This document shows, one piece after another, positions 54,513 to 63,409 of a DNA stretch of 64,000 nt. Each line of letters opens with the position of its first letter. Positions within the stretch are counted from its first letter, which is position 1. The translations under genes were made by a program, and so were the position numbers. Source of the stretch: Agromyces mediolanus (GTDB lineage Bacteria > Actinomycetota > Actinomycetes > Actinomycetales > Microbacteriaceae); the NCBI RefSeq assembly GCF_014648575.1, contig NZ_BMRJ01000001.1, forward strand, positions 693,923-757,922, written 5' to 3'. The notes beneath the pieces are model-generated. The model made no database searches, was not told where the DNA came from, and saw only the letters and a list, made by a program, of their open reading frames with translations.

Positions 54513-55187
54513 TCAACCAGCCTGCTGTTCGCGGCGCACCATCTCGCCGATCCAGATCGGAGCGAAGGGCGAGGTGCAGTTCGGCGGCGTGGGGTAGTCC
54601 TTCAGCACCTCGAGGCGCTCGCCGATGTCGAGCGCCCGCGCCCGGAGTTCGGGGCGGCGGATGCCGATCGTGGCGAGGCAGGTGTTCATCTCCCACTGCA
54701 GGCGGTCCGGGGCGTCCTTCATCTCCGCCTCGATCGTGTCGAGGAGGGCGGGGAGGTCGAGCACCTCGGGCCGCTTCGCCACCGCGTCGGAGGTGAGTGC
54801 CCAGCCGGCGCTCGCCACGATCGGGTCGGGGTCGGCGAGCCACGCCTTCCGCAGCTCCTCGGCGTGCGGCCCCTTCTTGACGACGTAGTTCACGAGCCAG
54901 TCGTGCACCTTCGGAGCCCGGGCCTCCCGCAGCATCTCGTCGAGCTCGGCCGGGGTGAACGCGCGCGGCTTCGAGATCAGGATGGCGACGAGGCGGGCGG
55001 CAGTGTCGTCGGTGGCCCAGAGCCGGAGTGCGAGCTCCTGGTCGGACTTCAGGCGCTTCGCGACGCCGCGGAGCTTCGTCAGGTTCACGCCGTGGTCGTC
55101 GCCGTGGCGGGCGTTCACCTCGCGCATGCGCGGATCCTCGAGCTCGGCGAGTTCGGCGAGCACCTCGTCGACGGTGGAATCGGACAT
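54513..55187 (-). CDS. DNA alkylation repair (AlkD-like HEAT-repeat) protein
   Basis: 224 residues. NLTKLRGVAKRLKSDQELALRLWATDDTAARLVAILI and HDWLVNYVVKKGPHAEELRKAWL are the repeat motifs of the AlkC/AlkD-like superfamily; the ends of the repeats are mostly Leu and Ala helices. Catalytic Trp and Asp residues of true AlkD cannot be placed with certainty. GGAGGG lies eight bases before the ATG. Convergent with the VOC gene. Confidence 0.8.
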   Translation of the reverse strand: MSDSTVDEVLAELAELEDPRMREVNARHGDDHGVNLTKLRGVAKRLKSDQELALRLWATDDTAARLVAILISKPRAFTPAELDEMLREARAPKVHDWLVNYVVKKGPHAEELRKAWLADPDPIVASAGWALTSDAVAKRPEVLDLPALLDTIEAEMKDAPDRLQWEMNTCLATIGIRRPELRARALDIGERLEVLKDYPTPPNCTSPFAPIWIGEMVRREQQAG

Positions 55188-55252
55188 CGGAGCCCTCCGT
55201 TCGTTCGCGACCAGCCTAGGCGCGGGAGGTGCGGCTGCATCCTGCACCAATG

Positions 55253-55284
55253 CCGAACGCCCGCCGTTTCGGGCGGGCGTTCGG
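55253..55284 (-). terminator. Terminator of tRNA-Ser
   Basis: A perfect 13-base-pair stem (55253-55265 with 55272-55284), loop of six bases, ten bases beyond the 3' end of the tRNA on its strand. Confidence 0.8.
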
Positions 55285-55293
55285 TGGTGCTGG

Positions 55294-55378
55294 CGGAGGA
55301 TGGGGGATTCGAACCCCCGAGGGCTTTCACCCAACACGCTTTCCAAGCGTGCGCCATAGGCCACTAGGCGAATCCTCC
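55294..55378 (-). tRNA. tRNA-Ser(GGA)
   Basis: 85 bases with the long variable arm of class II tRNAs. The acceptor GGAGGAT pairs with ATCCTCC and the discriminator is G. Anticodon loop TTGGAAA gives GGA. Lies three bases from the SRP RNA on the same strand. Confidence 0.97.
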
Positions 55379-55381
55379 AAA

Positions 55382-55469
55382 GACCCCTCACGCACCCGCC
55401 AGAGCCCGGTTACCCTTGCTGCGTTTCCGCCCTGGGGGAGTTGGCCTGGATGGCGCCACGTGAGGAGCC
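55382..55469 (-). ncRNA. ffs: Signal recognition particle RNA (4.5S type)
   Basis: About 88 bases. The ends (minus strand GGCTCCTCACG and CGTGAGGGGTC) pair over 11 bases. The apical domain keeps the SRP core: CAGGGCGGAAACGCAGCAAGGG, split across 55406-55432, with the GGAA-type tetraloop and the asymmetric loop AGCA. It binds Ffh and targets membrane proteins. Ends are set from the pairing and may differ by a few bases. Confidence 0.88.
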
Positions 55470-55540
55470 TCGGACAGTCTACCCGAGCGAACGGCTCCGG
55501 ATGAACGCGGGCTATCAGCCTCGCGCAATAGGCTGGGTTC

Positions 55541-57727
55541 GTGGCGCACAGCATCTACATCTGCTCCGCCGAGGGGAACACGGGCAAGTCGACCGTCGCG
55601 CTCGGGACCCTCGACACACTCATCCACCGGGCGACCCGGGTCGGCGTGTTCCGTCCGGTCGCGCGTTCGACCGCGGAACGCGACTACGTGCTCGAGCTGC
55701 TGCTCGGCCACGACGGGGTCGTCGACCTCGCCTACGAGGACGCGATCGGCGTCGGCTACGACGACGTCCACGCCGACCCCGACGGCGCGCTCGCGACGAT
55801 CGTGCAGCGGTTCAAGGCGGTCGAGGCGCGCTGCGACACCGTCGTCATCCTCGGCTCCGACTACACCGACGTGGCGAGCCCGACCGAGCTCGCCTTCAAC
55901 GCCCGAATCGCCGCGAACCTCGGCGCGCCGGTGCTGCTCGTGCTCGGCGGCCGCGCGGGGCTCCAGGGCGCCGACCGCATCGGGCACGCCGATCACGCGG
56001 TCGGCGACGAGGCGCGCACCGCGCCCGAGCTCGCGCAGCTCGCCGAGCTCGCGGTCGAGGAGCTCGAGCGGGAGCACGCGAGCCTCCTCGGCATCGTCGT
56101 GAACCGCGCCGACCCGGCCGAGCTCGACGCGATCGTCGCCGAGGTGCGCACCGCCGTGCAGCGCGGCCCCGGCCGGCACGGCCGGCCCGCGGCATCCGTC
56201 GTCGGCGAGGCGCCGACCGCGGTCTGGGCGATCCCCGAGGACCGCTACCTCGTCGCCCCCTCGATGCGCACCGTGATGGAGGCGGTCGGCGGCGAGCTCT
56301 ACGTCGGCGACCCCGACCTGCTCGACCGCGAAGCGCTCGGCGTCGTCATCGCCGCGATGTCGATGGAGAACGTGCTCAACTGGCTCACCGAGGGCGCGGT
56401 CGTGATCGTGCCCGGCGACCGCAGCGAGGTGCTGCTCGGCGTGCTCACCGCGCACTCGAGCCAGGCCTTCCCGTCGATCTCCGGCATCGTGCTGAACGGC
56501 GGCTTCCCGCTCCCCGAGCAGGTGGAGCGGCTCGTGCAGGGGCTGAAGGCCGGCCTGCCGATCATCCGCACGCCGATGTCGAGTTACGAGACGGCCCTCG
56601 CGATCACGCGCACGCGCGGACGGCTCGCCGCCGAGTCCCAGCGCAAGCGCGACACCGCGCTCGCCCTCTTCGAGAAGCACATCGACGCCGAGGCGCTGCT
56701 CGAACTCCTCGACGTCGCCCGCACCGACGTCGTCACCCCGCTGATGTTCGAGTACGGCCTGCTCGAGCGAGCGCGTCGCGTGAAGAAGCACATCGTGCTC
56801 CCGGAAGGCTACGACGACCGCATCCTCCGCGCCGCGGCGACCCTGCTCGCGCGCGAGGTCGCGGAGCTCACGATCCTCGGCGAGGAGATCGAGATCCGCT
56901 CGCGGGCGATCGGCCTCGGCCTCGATATCTCGCGAGCGACGGTGCTGTCGAACCACGACTTCGTGTACGTCACCCGCTTCGCGGAGGAGTACCAGCGTCG
57001 CCGCGCGCACAAGGGCGTCACGCTCGAGCAGGCGCGGGAGCGGGTACAGGACGTCTCCTACTTCGGCACGATGATGGTGGAGCTCGGCATGGCCGACGGC
57101 ATGGTGTCCGGCGCCGCGCACACCACGGCGCACACCATTCGGCCGTCCTTCGAGATCGTGAAGACCCGGCCGAACGTCGATATCGTGTCGAGCGTGTTCC
57201 TGATGGCGCTCGCCGATCGGGTGCTCGTCTACGGGGACTGCGCCATCGTGCCCGATCCGACGGCGGCCCAGCTCGCCGACATCGCCATCTCCTCGGCCCG
57301 CACGGCCGAGCAGTTCGGGATCGAACCGCGCGTGGCGATGCTCTCCTACTCGACGGGCGGCTCGGGCGAGGGCGCCGACGTCGACAAGGTGCGCAAGGCG
57401 ACCGAGCTCGTGCGGCTCCGGGAGCCCGCGCTCGCCGTGGAGGGCCCCATCCAGTACGACGCCGCCGTGGATGCGGCGGTCGCTCGCACGAAGCTGCCCG
57501 AGTCGGAGGTCGCCGGGCGGGCGACGGTCTTCGTGTTCCCCGACCTCAACACGGGCAACAACACGTACAAGGCGGTGCAGCGCTCGGCGGGGGCCGTCGC
57601 GATCGGCCCCGTGCTGCAGGGGCTCAACAAGCCGGTCAACGACCTCTCCCGCGGCGCCACGGTGCAGGACATCGTGAACACCGTGGCGATCACGGCGATC
57701 CAGGCGGCCGAGGGTGGCGTGCGATGA
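55541..57727 (+). CDS. pta: Phosphate acetyltransferase
   Basis: Interconverts acetyl-CoA and acetyl phosphate. 728 residues, the long form: an N-terminal DRTGG and BioD-like domain (IYICSAEGNTGKSTVALG), a middle DRTGG region (SMENVLNWLTEGAVVIVPGD), and the C-terminal catalytic domain (RVKKHIVLPEGYDDRILRAA, SGAAHTTAHTIRP, VFVFPDLNTGNNTYKAVQR). GTG start. Stop overlaps ackA by four bases (ATGA). Confidence 0.97.
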   Translation: MAHSIYICSAEGNTGKSTVALGTLDTLIHRATRVGVFRPVARSTAERDYVLELLLGHDGVVDLAYEDAIGVGYDDVHADPDGALATIVQRFKAVEARCDTVVILGSDYTDVASPTELAFNARIAANLGAPVLLVLGGRAGLQGADRIGHADHAVGDEARTAPELAQLAELAVEELEREHASLLGIVVNRADPAELDAIVAEVRTAVQRGPGRHGRPAASVVGEAPTAVWAIPEDRYLVAPSMRTVMEAVGGELYVGDPDLLDREALGVVIAAMSMENVLNWLTEGAVVIVPGDRSEVLLGVLTAHSSQAFPSISGIVLNGGFPLPEQVERLVQGLKAGLPIIRTPMSSYETALAITRTRGRLAAESQRKRDTALALFEKHIDAEALLELLDVARTDVVTPLMFEYGLLERARRVKKHIVLPEGYDDRILRAAATLLAREVAELTILGEEIEIRSRAIGLGLDISRATVLSNHDFVYVTRFAEEYQRRRAHKGVTLEQARERVQDVSYFGTMMVELGMADGMVSGAAHTTAHTIRPSFEIVKTRPNVDIVSSVFLMALADRVLVYGDCAIVPDPTAAQLADIAISSARTAEQFGIEPRVAMLSYSTGGSGEGADVDKVRKATELVRLREPALAVEGPIQYDAAVDAAVARTKLPESEVAGRATVFVFPDLNTGNNTYKAVQRSAGAVAIGPVLQGLNKPVNDLSRGATVQDIVNTVAITAIQAAEGGVR

Positions 57728-58944
57728 GCGTCGTGCTCGTCTGCAACTCCGGCTCGTCCTCCTTCAAGTACCAGCTCATCGACGTCGCGCGCTCGGAGAC
57801 CCTCGCGAGCGGCATCGTGGAGCGCATCGGCGCCGGCGTCGGGCACGCCCAGCACCGGCACGAGGGACCGGAGAACACGAGCCACGGCTCGAACTGGGAC
57901 GGCGCGTTCGAGGTGCCGGACCACTTCGCCGCCTTCGAGGTGATGCTCGAGGGCTTCGCGGCGCACGGGCCGTCGCTTGAGGAGTTCCCGCCGGTCGCGA
58001 TCGGGCACCGGGTGGTGCAGGGCGGGGCGCGCTTCTTCGAGCCGACCGTCATCACCGAGCTCGTGAAGATCAACATCGACGAGCTGTCCTCGCTCGCGCC
58101 GCTGCACAACCCGGCGAACCTCGCGGGCATCGAGGCGGCGCAGCGCGCCTTCCCGGACGTGCCGCACGTCGCGGTGTTCGACACCGCGTTCCACCAGACC
58201 ATGCCGCCGGCCGCCTACAGCTATGCGATCGACCGCGAGGTGGCGGCGAAGCACCGCATCCGCCGCTACGGCTTCCACGGCACCTCGCACCGTTTCGTCT
58301 CGCGGGCGACCGCCGAGTTCCTCGGCCGGCCGCTCGAGGAGCTGCGCACGATCGTGCTGCACCTCGGCAACGGCGCCTCGGCCTGCGCCGTCTCGGGCGG
58401 GCGCTCGGTCGAGACGAGCATGGGGATGACGCCGCTGGAGGGGCTCGTCATGGGCACGCGCTCGGGCGACCTCGATCCGGCGGTGCTGCTGCACCTGCAG
58501 CGACGCGCCGGCTACTCGGTGGCCGAGGTCGACGAGCTGCTGAACCAGCGCAGCGGGGTCCTGGGGCTCGGCGGGCACGCCGACATGCGCGATCTCGTCG
58601 CGGCCGCGGATGGCGGCGACCAGGCGGCGGCCCTCGCGCTCGAGGTGTATGCGCACCGGGTCCGTTCCTACGTCGGGGCGTATGCGGCCCAGCTCGGCCG
58701 GGTCGACGCGATCGTGTTCACCGCCGGGGTCGGCGAGAACGCGGCGCTCGTGCGGGAATGGTGCCTCGCCGGGCTCGAGGGCTTCGGCGTCGTCGTCGAT
58801 CCCGACCGCAACCGGGCGGTCGAGCGCGGGGCGCGGCGGATCTCGGGCGACGACTCCCGCGTCGAGGTGCTCGTCGTTCCGACGAACGAGGAGCTCGAGA
58901 TCGCCAGGCAGGCGGCCGAGGTCGTCGGCGGCACGATCGGCTGA
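57724..58944 (+). CDS. ackA: Acetate kinase
   Basis: 406 residues. VLVCNSGSSSFKYQLID at the start, HRVVQGG, VFDTAFHQTMP, RRYGFHGTSHRFVS with the catalytic His, LHLGNGASACAV, and FTAGVGENAALVR at the end. With pta it makes acetate and ATP from acetyl-CoA or runs in reverse. The ATG overlaps the pta stop. Confidence 0.98.
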   Translation: MSVVLVCNSGSSSFKYQLIDVARSETLASGIVERIGAGVGHAQHRHEGPENTSHGSNWDGAFEVPDHFAAFEVMLEGFAAHGPSLEEFPPVAIGHRVVQGGARFFEPTVITELVKINIDELSSLAPLHNPANLAGIEAAQRAFPDVPHVAVFDTAFHQTMPPAAYSYAIDREVAAKHRIRRYGFHGTSHRFVSRATAEFLGRPLEELRTIVLHLGNGASACAVSGGRSVETSMGMTPLEGLVMGTRSGDLDPAVLLHLQRRAGYSVAEVDELLNQRSGVLGLGGHADMRDLVAAADGGDQAAALALEVYAHRVRSYVGAYAAQLGRVDAIVFTAGVGENAALVREWCLAGLEGFGVVVDPDRNRAVERGARRISGDDSRVEVLVVPTNEELEIARQAAEVVGGTIG

Positions 58945-59001
58945 ACGCGAGACGCTCCGGACGGACCCCGGGGCGCCGCTGCGCCCTCGCATCGAAAATT
59001 A

Positions 59002-59041
59002 CACAAGAACCATTGCACAACACTTCTTGTGGAACTAGGCT
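59002..59041. promoter_or_regulatory. Inverted repeat before the ArsR-type gene
   Basis: CACAAGAA (59002-59009) and TTCTTGTG (59034-59041) are exact inverted copies 24 bases apart in an AT-rich stretch just before the regulator gene. A likely autoregulatory operator or looped pair of half-sites. Confidence 0.6.
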
Positions 59042-59047
59042 GCCGCT

Positions 59048-59641
59048 ATGACCGACGAGACCGAGCGCCGCGAGCCGAGTCGCATCGAACTGCACGACCT
59101 CGGCCGGATGCGGGCGCTCGCGAACCCCGCGCGCATGCAGCTGCTCGGGCTGCTGCGGCTCGACGGCCCCGCGACCGTGGGGGTGCTGGCCGAGCGCCTC
59201 GGCGAGGCGCCGGGCTCGGTGAGCTACCACTTGCAGACGCTCGCCAAGCACGGCTTCGTCCAGGAGGCGCCGGAACTCGCCCGCGACCGCCGGGAGCGGT
59301 GGTGGCGCGCCGCCCACGACTACACCAGCTGGAATCCGCTCGCGTTCCGCGACGACCCGGCGACGCGGACCGGGCTCGACGAGTTCCGTCGCCAGGTGCT
59401 CGACGGCTATCACCGGGAGCTCCTCGACGCGCTCGCGGCCGAACCCGCCCTCGACACCGACTGGGTCGAGGCATCCGAGTCGGCCGACGCCGCCGCGCAC
59501 CTCACCGCGCCGGAGCTCGCCGAGCTCTCGGCGGAGCTCGCCGCCGTGCGCGACCGCTGGTTCCGCCGCGGCCGCGAGCGCCGGGACGGCACTCGGGCCG
59601 TGCGCATCATCACGCACACCTTCGTGCGGAGCGAGCCGTGA
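59048..59641 (+). CDS. ArsR-like winged-helix regulator
   Basis: 197 residues. MRALANPARMQLLGLLRLDGPATVGVLAERLGEAPGSVSYHLQTLAKHGFV is a clear HTH_20/ArsR winged helix. The rest is mostly helical with ERWWRAAHDYTSWNPL, seen in regulators that accompany MFS exporters. No metal-binding Cys. Overlaps the transporter start by four bases (GTGA), so it probably regulates this operon. Confidence 0.9.
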   Translation: MTDETERREPSRIELHDLGRMRALANPARMQLLGLLRLDGPATVGVLAERLGEAPGSVSYHLQTLAKHGFVQEAPELARDRRERWWRAAHDYTSWNPLAFRDDPATRTGLDEFRRQVLDGYHRELLDALAAEPALDTDWVEASESADAAAHLTAPELAELSAELAAVRDRWFRRGRERRDGTRAVRIITHTFVRSEP

Positions 59642-60975
59642 GCGGCTCGGACCCGGCCGCGCTCGACGCGGTGGTCGGCGCACCCTCGCCGCGGCGGCGC
59701 GCGCCGCTCTTCGCGACCTTCGCGGCGGCGCTCTTCTCGCTCGGCGGCAACGCGATCGCGCTCGTCGCGATCCCGATCATCGCGCTCCAGCAGACCGGCT
59801 CGCCGCTCGCGGCCGGCGTCGTCGGCGTCTTCGCCACGGTACCGCTCGTCATCGGCGGCGCGTTCGGCGGCGTCCTCGTCGACCGCTTCGGCTACCGCGC
59901 GTCGAGCATCGTCGCCGACCTCGCGAGCGCCGTCACCGTGCTGGCCCTGCCGATCCTCCACGCGACGGTCGGCCTCGAGTTCGGGGTGATGCTGGCGCTC
60001 GTCTTCCTCGGAGGCCTGCTCGACCCGCCCGGCGACACCGCGAAGACCGCGCTCACCCCCGACCTCGCAGCGCTCGCGAGGATGCCGATCGCGCGGGCCG
60101 CGGGCATCCAGTCCGCCGTCCAGCGCACGGCCACGATGCTCGGCGCCGCCACCGCCGGTGCGCTCATCGCGTTCCTCGGGCCGATGCCGGCCCTGCTCGT
60201 CGACGCCGCCGGGTTCGTGATCTCGGCCGCACTCGTGCTGCTGTTCGTGCCGCGGGGGCTGCGAGCGGCCTCGGCGGGCGCGGGCTCCGGCTCGGTGGGC
60301 CGAGCGGGGGAGTCGGAGCCGGCTGCCGACGACGACGGCGCCGGCAGCCGCGGATTCGTGGCCGGTCTGCGCTTCGTCGCGCGGTCGCCGCTCCTGCGCG
60401 CGATCGTGCTGCTCGTGACGTTGACGAACGCGATCGACGCGGCCGGGATGATGGTGCTGAAGCCGCTCTACGCCACGGAGGTGCTCGGCGATCCGGCGCT
60501 GCTCGGCTTCATGGTGGGCTGCTTCGCGGGCGGCGCGCTCCTCGGCTCGACGGTGTTCGCGGCGGTCGGCCACCGCTGGTCGGGGCGGGTGCTGTTCGCC
60601 GCGTGCTTCATGCTCGCCGGCACCGTGCCCTACGCCGCGATGGCGCTCGGGGCGCCCGCGCCGGTGCTGCTGCCCGTGCTCGCCGTCTCGGGCTTCGCCG
60701 CGGGCGCGATCAACCCGATGATCGCGACGGCGATGTACGGCCTGATCCCCGACGGCATGCGGGCGCGCGTCTTCGGCGTCACGACCGCCGGCGTCACCGC
60801 GACGATGCCGCTCGGCGCGTTCCTCGGCGGACTCGCCGCAGAGCAGCTCGGCGTCGTCGGCACGATGGCGGGCTGCGCCGCGCTCTACCTCGTGCTCGCG
60901 TCGAGCCCGCTGTACCTGCGGGCGTTCGGCGGGCTGCGCGCCGCGAACGCCCGAGCGGCGGCGAGCGACGCCTGA
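59638..60975 (+). CDS. MFS transporter (drug-exporter type)
   Basis: 445 residues with about 12 membrane helices and a hydrophilic middle loop of about 40 residues (Gly/Ser/Asp-rich). VLVDRFGYRASSIVADL between helices 2 and 3 is the MFS motif A, and DPPGDTAKTALTPDL follows. This is the MFS_3/enterobactin-exporter-like group, whose substrates vary. Start GTG overlapping the regulator stop. Confidence 0.9.
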   Translation: MSGSDPAALDAVVGAPSPRRRAPLFATFAAALFSLGGNAIALVAIPIIALQQTGSPLAAGVVGVFATVPLVIGGAFGGVLVDRFGYRASSIVADLASAVTVLALPILHATVGLEFGVMLALVFLGGLLDPPGDTAKTALTPDLAALARMPIARAAGIQSAVQRTATMLGAATAGALIAFLGPMPALLVDAAGFVISAALVLLFVPRGLRAASAGAGSGSVGRAGESEPAADDDGAGSRGFVAGLRFVARSPLLRAIVLLVTLTNAIDAAGMMVLKPLYATEVLGDPALLGFMVGCFAGGALLGSTVFAAVGHRWSGRVLFAACFMLAGTVPYAAMALGAPAPVLLPVLAVSGFAAGAINPMIATAMYGLIPDGMRARVFGVTTAGVTATMPLGAFLGGLAAEQLGVVGTMAGCAALYLVLASSPLYLRAFGGLRAANARAAASDA

Positions 60976-60979
60976 GCCC

Positions 60980-61483
60980 TCACGTGACCGTGCACGTGCC
61001 CGTGCCGATCAGCGCGGGCAGGCTCGCCGTGACGAGCCGCTGCGCGGAGGTCCAGCCGGAGCGCTGCATCGAGACCGCGAGGTAGCCGGTGCCGCCCAGG
61101 GCGGCGTTCAGCAGCCCGCCCGTGTACGTCGTCGTGTACGAGCCGCCGCTGGGACCGGTCGTGGTGAGCGCGCTGCCGAGCAGCACCACCTCGAGCAGCA
61201 ACGGGTTCGTTCCGGCCTTGTAGACCGCCTCGCCGACGGCATAGCCGGCGGGCAACTGCCAGGTGATCGAGATTCGCGCGGAGCCGAGCACGTTCGATGC
61301 CGTGCAGGCGGTCGCGAGCGCCGTCGGTGCCGGGATCGTCGCCGCCGAGATGGTGCCGAGGCCGGCCTCGGCGTCGCTCCAGGCGGCCTCGGTCGGCCGA
61401 ACGGGGAGCGTCAGCAGGCCGAGCGCGACCACGGCGGCGAGTCCCACCGCTGCGTGGGCCCGCGCGGGTCCGCGCCGGGTCAC
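60980..61483 (-). CDS. Exported protein with SipW-type signal peptide
   Basis: 167 residues. A basic N-terminus, a hydrophobic stretch VGLAAVVALGLLTLPVRP, then EAAWSDAEAGLGTISA, which matches the alternate signal peptide found in TasA/camelysin-like proteins cut by SipW. The rest is beta-rich with many Thr and Gly. GTG start overlaps the stop of the SipW gene (GTGA), so it is cotranslated with its likely peptidase. Confidence 0.82.
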   Translation of the reverse strand: MTRRGPARAHAAVGLAAVVALGLLTLPVRPTEAAWSDAEAGLGTISAATIPAPTALATACTASNVLGSARISITWQLPAGYAVGEAVYKAGTNPLLLEVVLLGSALTTTGPSGGSYTTTYTGGLLNAALGGTGYLAVSMQRSGWTSAQRLVTASLPALIGTGTCTVT

Positions 61484-62733
61484 GACGGCCGCCTTCGGCG
61501 TCGACGCGCCTGCGCGCCGAGGAGACTGAGCGCCGCCCCGAGGGCGAGGAGGCCCGCCGCGAGCAGCAGCCGAAGCTCGGGCGCGGCGCCGCTCGCCGCC
61601 AGCCCGGTGCGCGGGCTCGTCGCTCGGGGCTCGCCGTCGCTCCCGGTGTCGAGGAGCTCGCCGAAGCCGTCCGCCTGCACCCGCCACTCGGCGCGTGTCC
61701 CGGGGACGGCGTCCTGCTCCGGCATCCGCACGTCGAAGCGAAGCCAGCCGCCCGGATGGCCGGGGACTTCGCCCAGGACGAGGTCGCTGATCGAGGCGTC
61801 GAGCCGCTGTTCGGGCACGAGCTCGTGGCCGGACGCGCAGCTGCCGGCGACGGGGGCGCCATCGCAGGCGACGACGCGCAAGAGGATCGGGGTCGGCTCC
61901 GGCACCGCGACGTCGAGCCGGAGCTCGATCGTGCCGGGCGCCCGAGCGATCGTGGAGGCGCCGAGCAGGAGCGTCGCCGACTGCCCGGGGCCGAGCCGCG
62001 CGAGGGCGAGCGGATCGCCGACGATCGCGAGCCTGAGGAACTCGCCCTGCACCACCCGTTCCACGGGCGCCGCGTGCGCGGGTGCCGCGCCGAGCGCCGC
62101 GGTGGCCGCGACGGCGAGTGCGGCGACGGCGCCGAGGGCCCCGGTCCGTGCACGCGGGGCGGATGGCTGCGGCTCGGCATCGGAGTCGCGCCGTCGCTCG
62201 CGCCGCCGCGGCGGGCGCGGCGATCGAGGCGCTCGGGGGCCGCGCGGCCAGAACGCCCAGAGCACGAGCGCCGTCAGTCCGAGCGTGAGCCCGCCGAGCA
62301 CGACCGGCTGCTGGAGCGCGGTGATGATGCCCGCGACGCCCGGCACCGACCACAGCACGATCCGCACGGTGGCGACGTCGTACGGCGAGGGGTCGTCGAC
62401 GGGATTCGCGTCGCCCCGCAGCGTGAGCGCCCGGCGCTCGCCGTCGCCGCTCGGCGAGGCCTCGATGCCGACGACGCGGTGCGTGACGGGCAGCCGTCCG
62501 TCGCGCTCGACGGTGACGACGTCGCCGAGCCGCACCTCGGCGGCCGGGAGCTCGCGGACGAGCGCGGCCGAACCGGCCGGGATGGTCGGGCTCATCGAGC
62601 CCGTCGCGAAGAGCATGATGGTGACGTTGAACGCGAGCGCGGCGACGACGAGGGCGATGCAGACCGCCCCCGCCGCGGCGAGCAGGAACAGCACCGCATC
62701 GCCCGCCGCGCGCCCGACCCGCGCGGCGCTCAC
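61480..62733 (-). CDS. SipW-type signal peptidase I with large C-terminal extension
   Basis: 417 residues. TM at 12-38, catalytic Ser46 in ATGSMSPTIPAGS, then LGDVVTVERDGRLPVTHRVVGIE, where His85 replaces the usual Lys, as in the ER/SipW type, and GDAN at 107-110. Two hydrophobic segments (134-162) end the peptidase. A basic linker (163-196) follows, a second signal-like helix (197-222, ending AHAAP), an exported domain of about 150 residues, LAASG at 378-382, another hydrophobic helix and RRRRRR. The extension looks like a fused surface protein. Confidence 0.85.
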   Translation of the reverse strand: MSAARVGRAAGDAVLFLLAAAGAVCIALVVAALAFNVTIMLFATGSMSPTIPAGSAALVRELPAAEVRLGDVVTVERDGRLPVTHRVVGIEASPSGDGERRALTLRGDANPVDDPSPYDVATVRIVLWSVPGVAGIITALQQPVVLGGLTLGLTALVLWAFWPRGPRAPRSPRPPRRRERRRDSDAEPQPSAPRARTGALGAVAALAVAATAALGAAPAHAAPVERVVQGEFLRLAIVGDPLALARLGPGQSATLLLGASTIARAPGTIELRLDVAVPEPTPILLRVVACDGAPVAGSCASGHELVPEQRLDASISDLVLGEVPGHPGGWLRFDVRMPEQDAVPGTRAEWRVQADGFGELLDTGSDGEPRATSPRTGLAASGAAPELRLLLAAGLLALGAALSLLGAQARRRRRRPS

Positions 62734-62779
62734 GTCGTCTCCGTCATTCCTGCCCCCGTCCCCCGTCGAGGTCTGCGAT

Positions 62780-63400
62780 TCACTGGTTCGAGCTGGTCGT
62801 GACCGTCCACTTGAGCGTGCCGCTCTGCCCCTGGATCGTGCTCGGTGCGGTCGGTTTCATCCGCACCTGGAAGCAGAACCGCACGACGTTGCCCGCGGCC
62901 TTGGTGATCGCCGCGGACTTCCCGGCCGGCACGGCCGCCGTCGTGTCGGTGAACACGGCGTCGGTGTAGATCGACGAGTCGCTGCACGCCGTGCCGGTGC
63001 CGGCGAGCACCGCGACCTTGTAGTCGAGCTGGGCGGTGAGCGTGCCCGCGCCGCCGGGGGCGATCGCGGACAGCGCGGCCTGGCCGTCGACGGTCGTCGC
63101 GGCCGTCGTGCGAACGTCGAGTCCCGCCGTCGCCGTCGCGGACGGCGAGAGGCCGGCGACGGCGAAGGTCAGCGTCGCGGGTGCGGCATCGCTCGTCTGG
63201 GCGTACGTCGCCGACGCGGTGTCCTTCGCCTCGGAGACGAAGACGCTCGCGCTGAAACTCCCGGTGCCCACCTCGGCGTCGTTCCACGCGGCCAGGGTCG
63301 CGGTGGCGCCGACGCCGAGCACGAGCCCGGAGGCGAGGATGGCGAGGAGCCGACGGCGGGCGACGCCGTGCGGCCCCCGCCAGCTGCGGTGCCGCGGCAC
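62780..63400 (-). CDS. Exported protein with SipW-type signal peptide
   Basis: 206 residues. RRRLLAILASGLVLGVGATATLAAWNDAEVGTGSFSAS at residues 16-53 is the textbook SipW-class signal peptide (AAWNDAE and the GTGSFSAS that follows). The mature part is Ala/Thr/Ser-rich beta structure with two Cys. Such proteins form fibres or surface layers in Bacillus; in actinobacteria the role is unknown. Lies 46 bases before the SipW gene. Confidence 0.88.
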   Translation of the reverse strand: MPRHRSWRGPHGVARRRLLAILASGLVLGVGATATLAAWNDAEVGTGSFSASVFVSEAKDTASATYAQTSDAAPATLTFAVAGLSPSATATAGLDVRTTAATTVDGQAALSAIAPGGAGTLTAQLDYKVAVLAGTGTACSDSSIYTDAVFTDTTAAVPAGKSAAITKAAGNVVRFCFQVRMKPTAPSTIQGQSGTLKWTVTTSSNQ

Positions 63401-63409
63401 GATCGCGGC

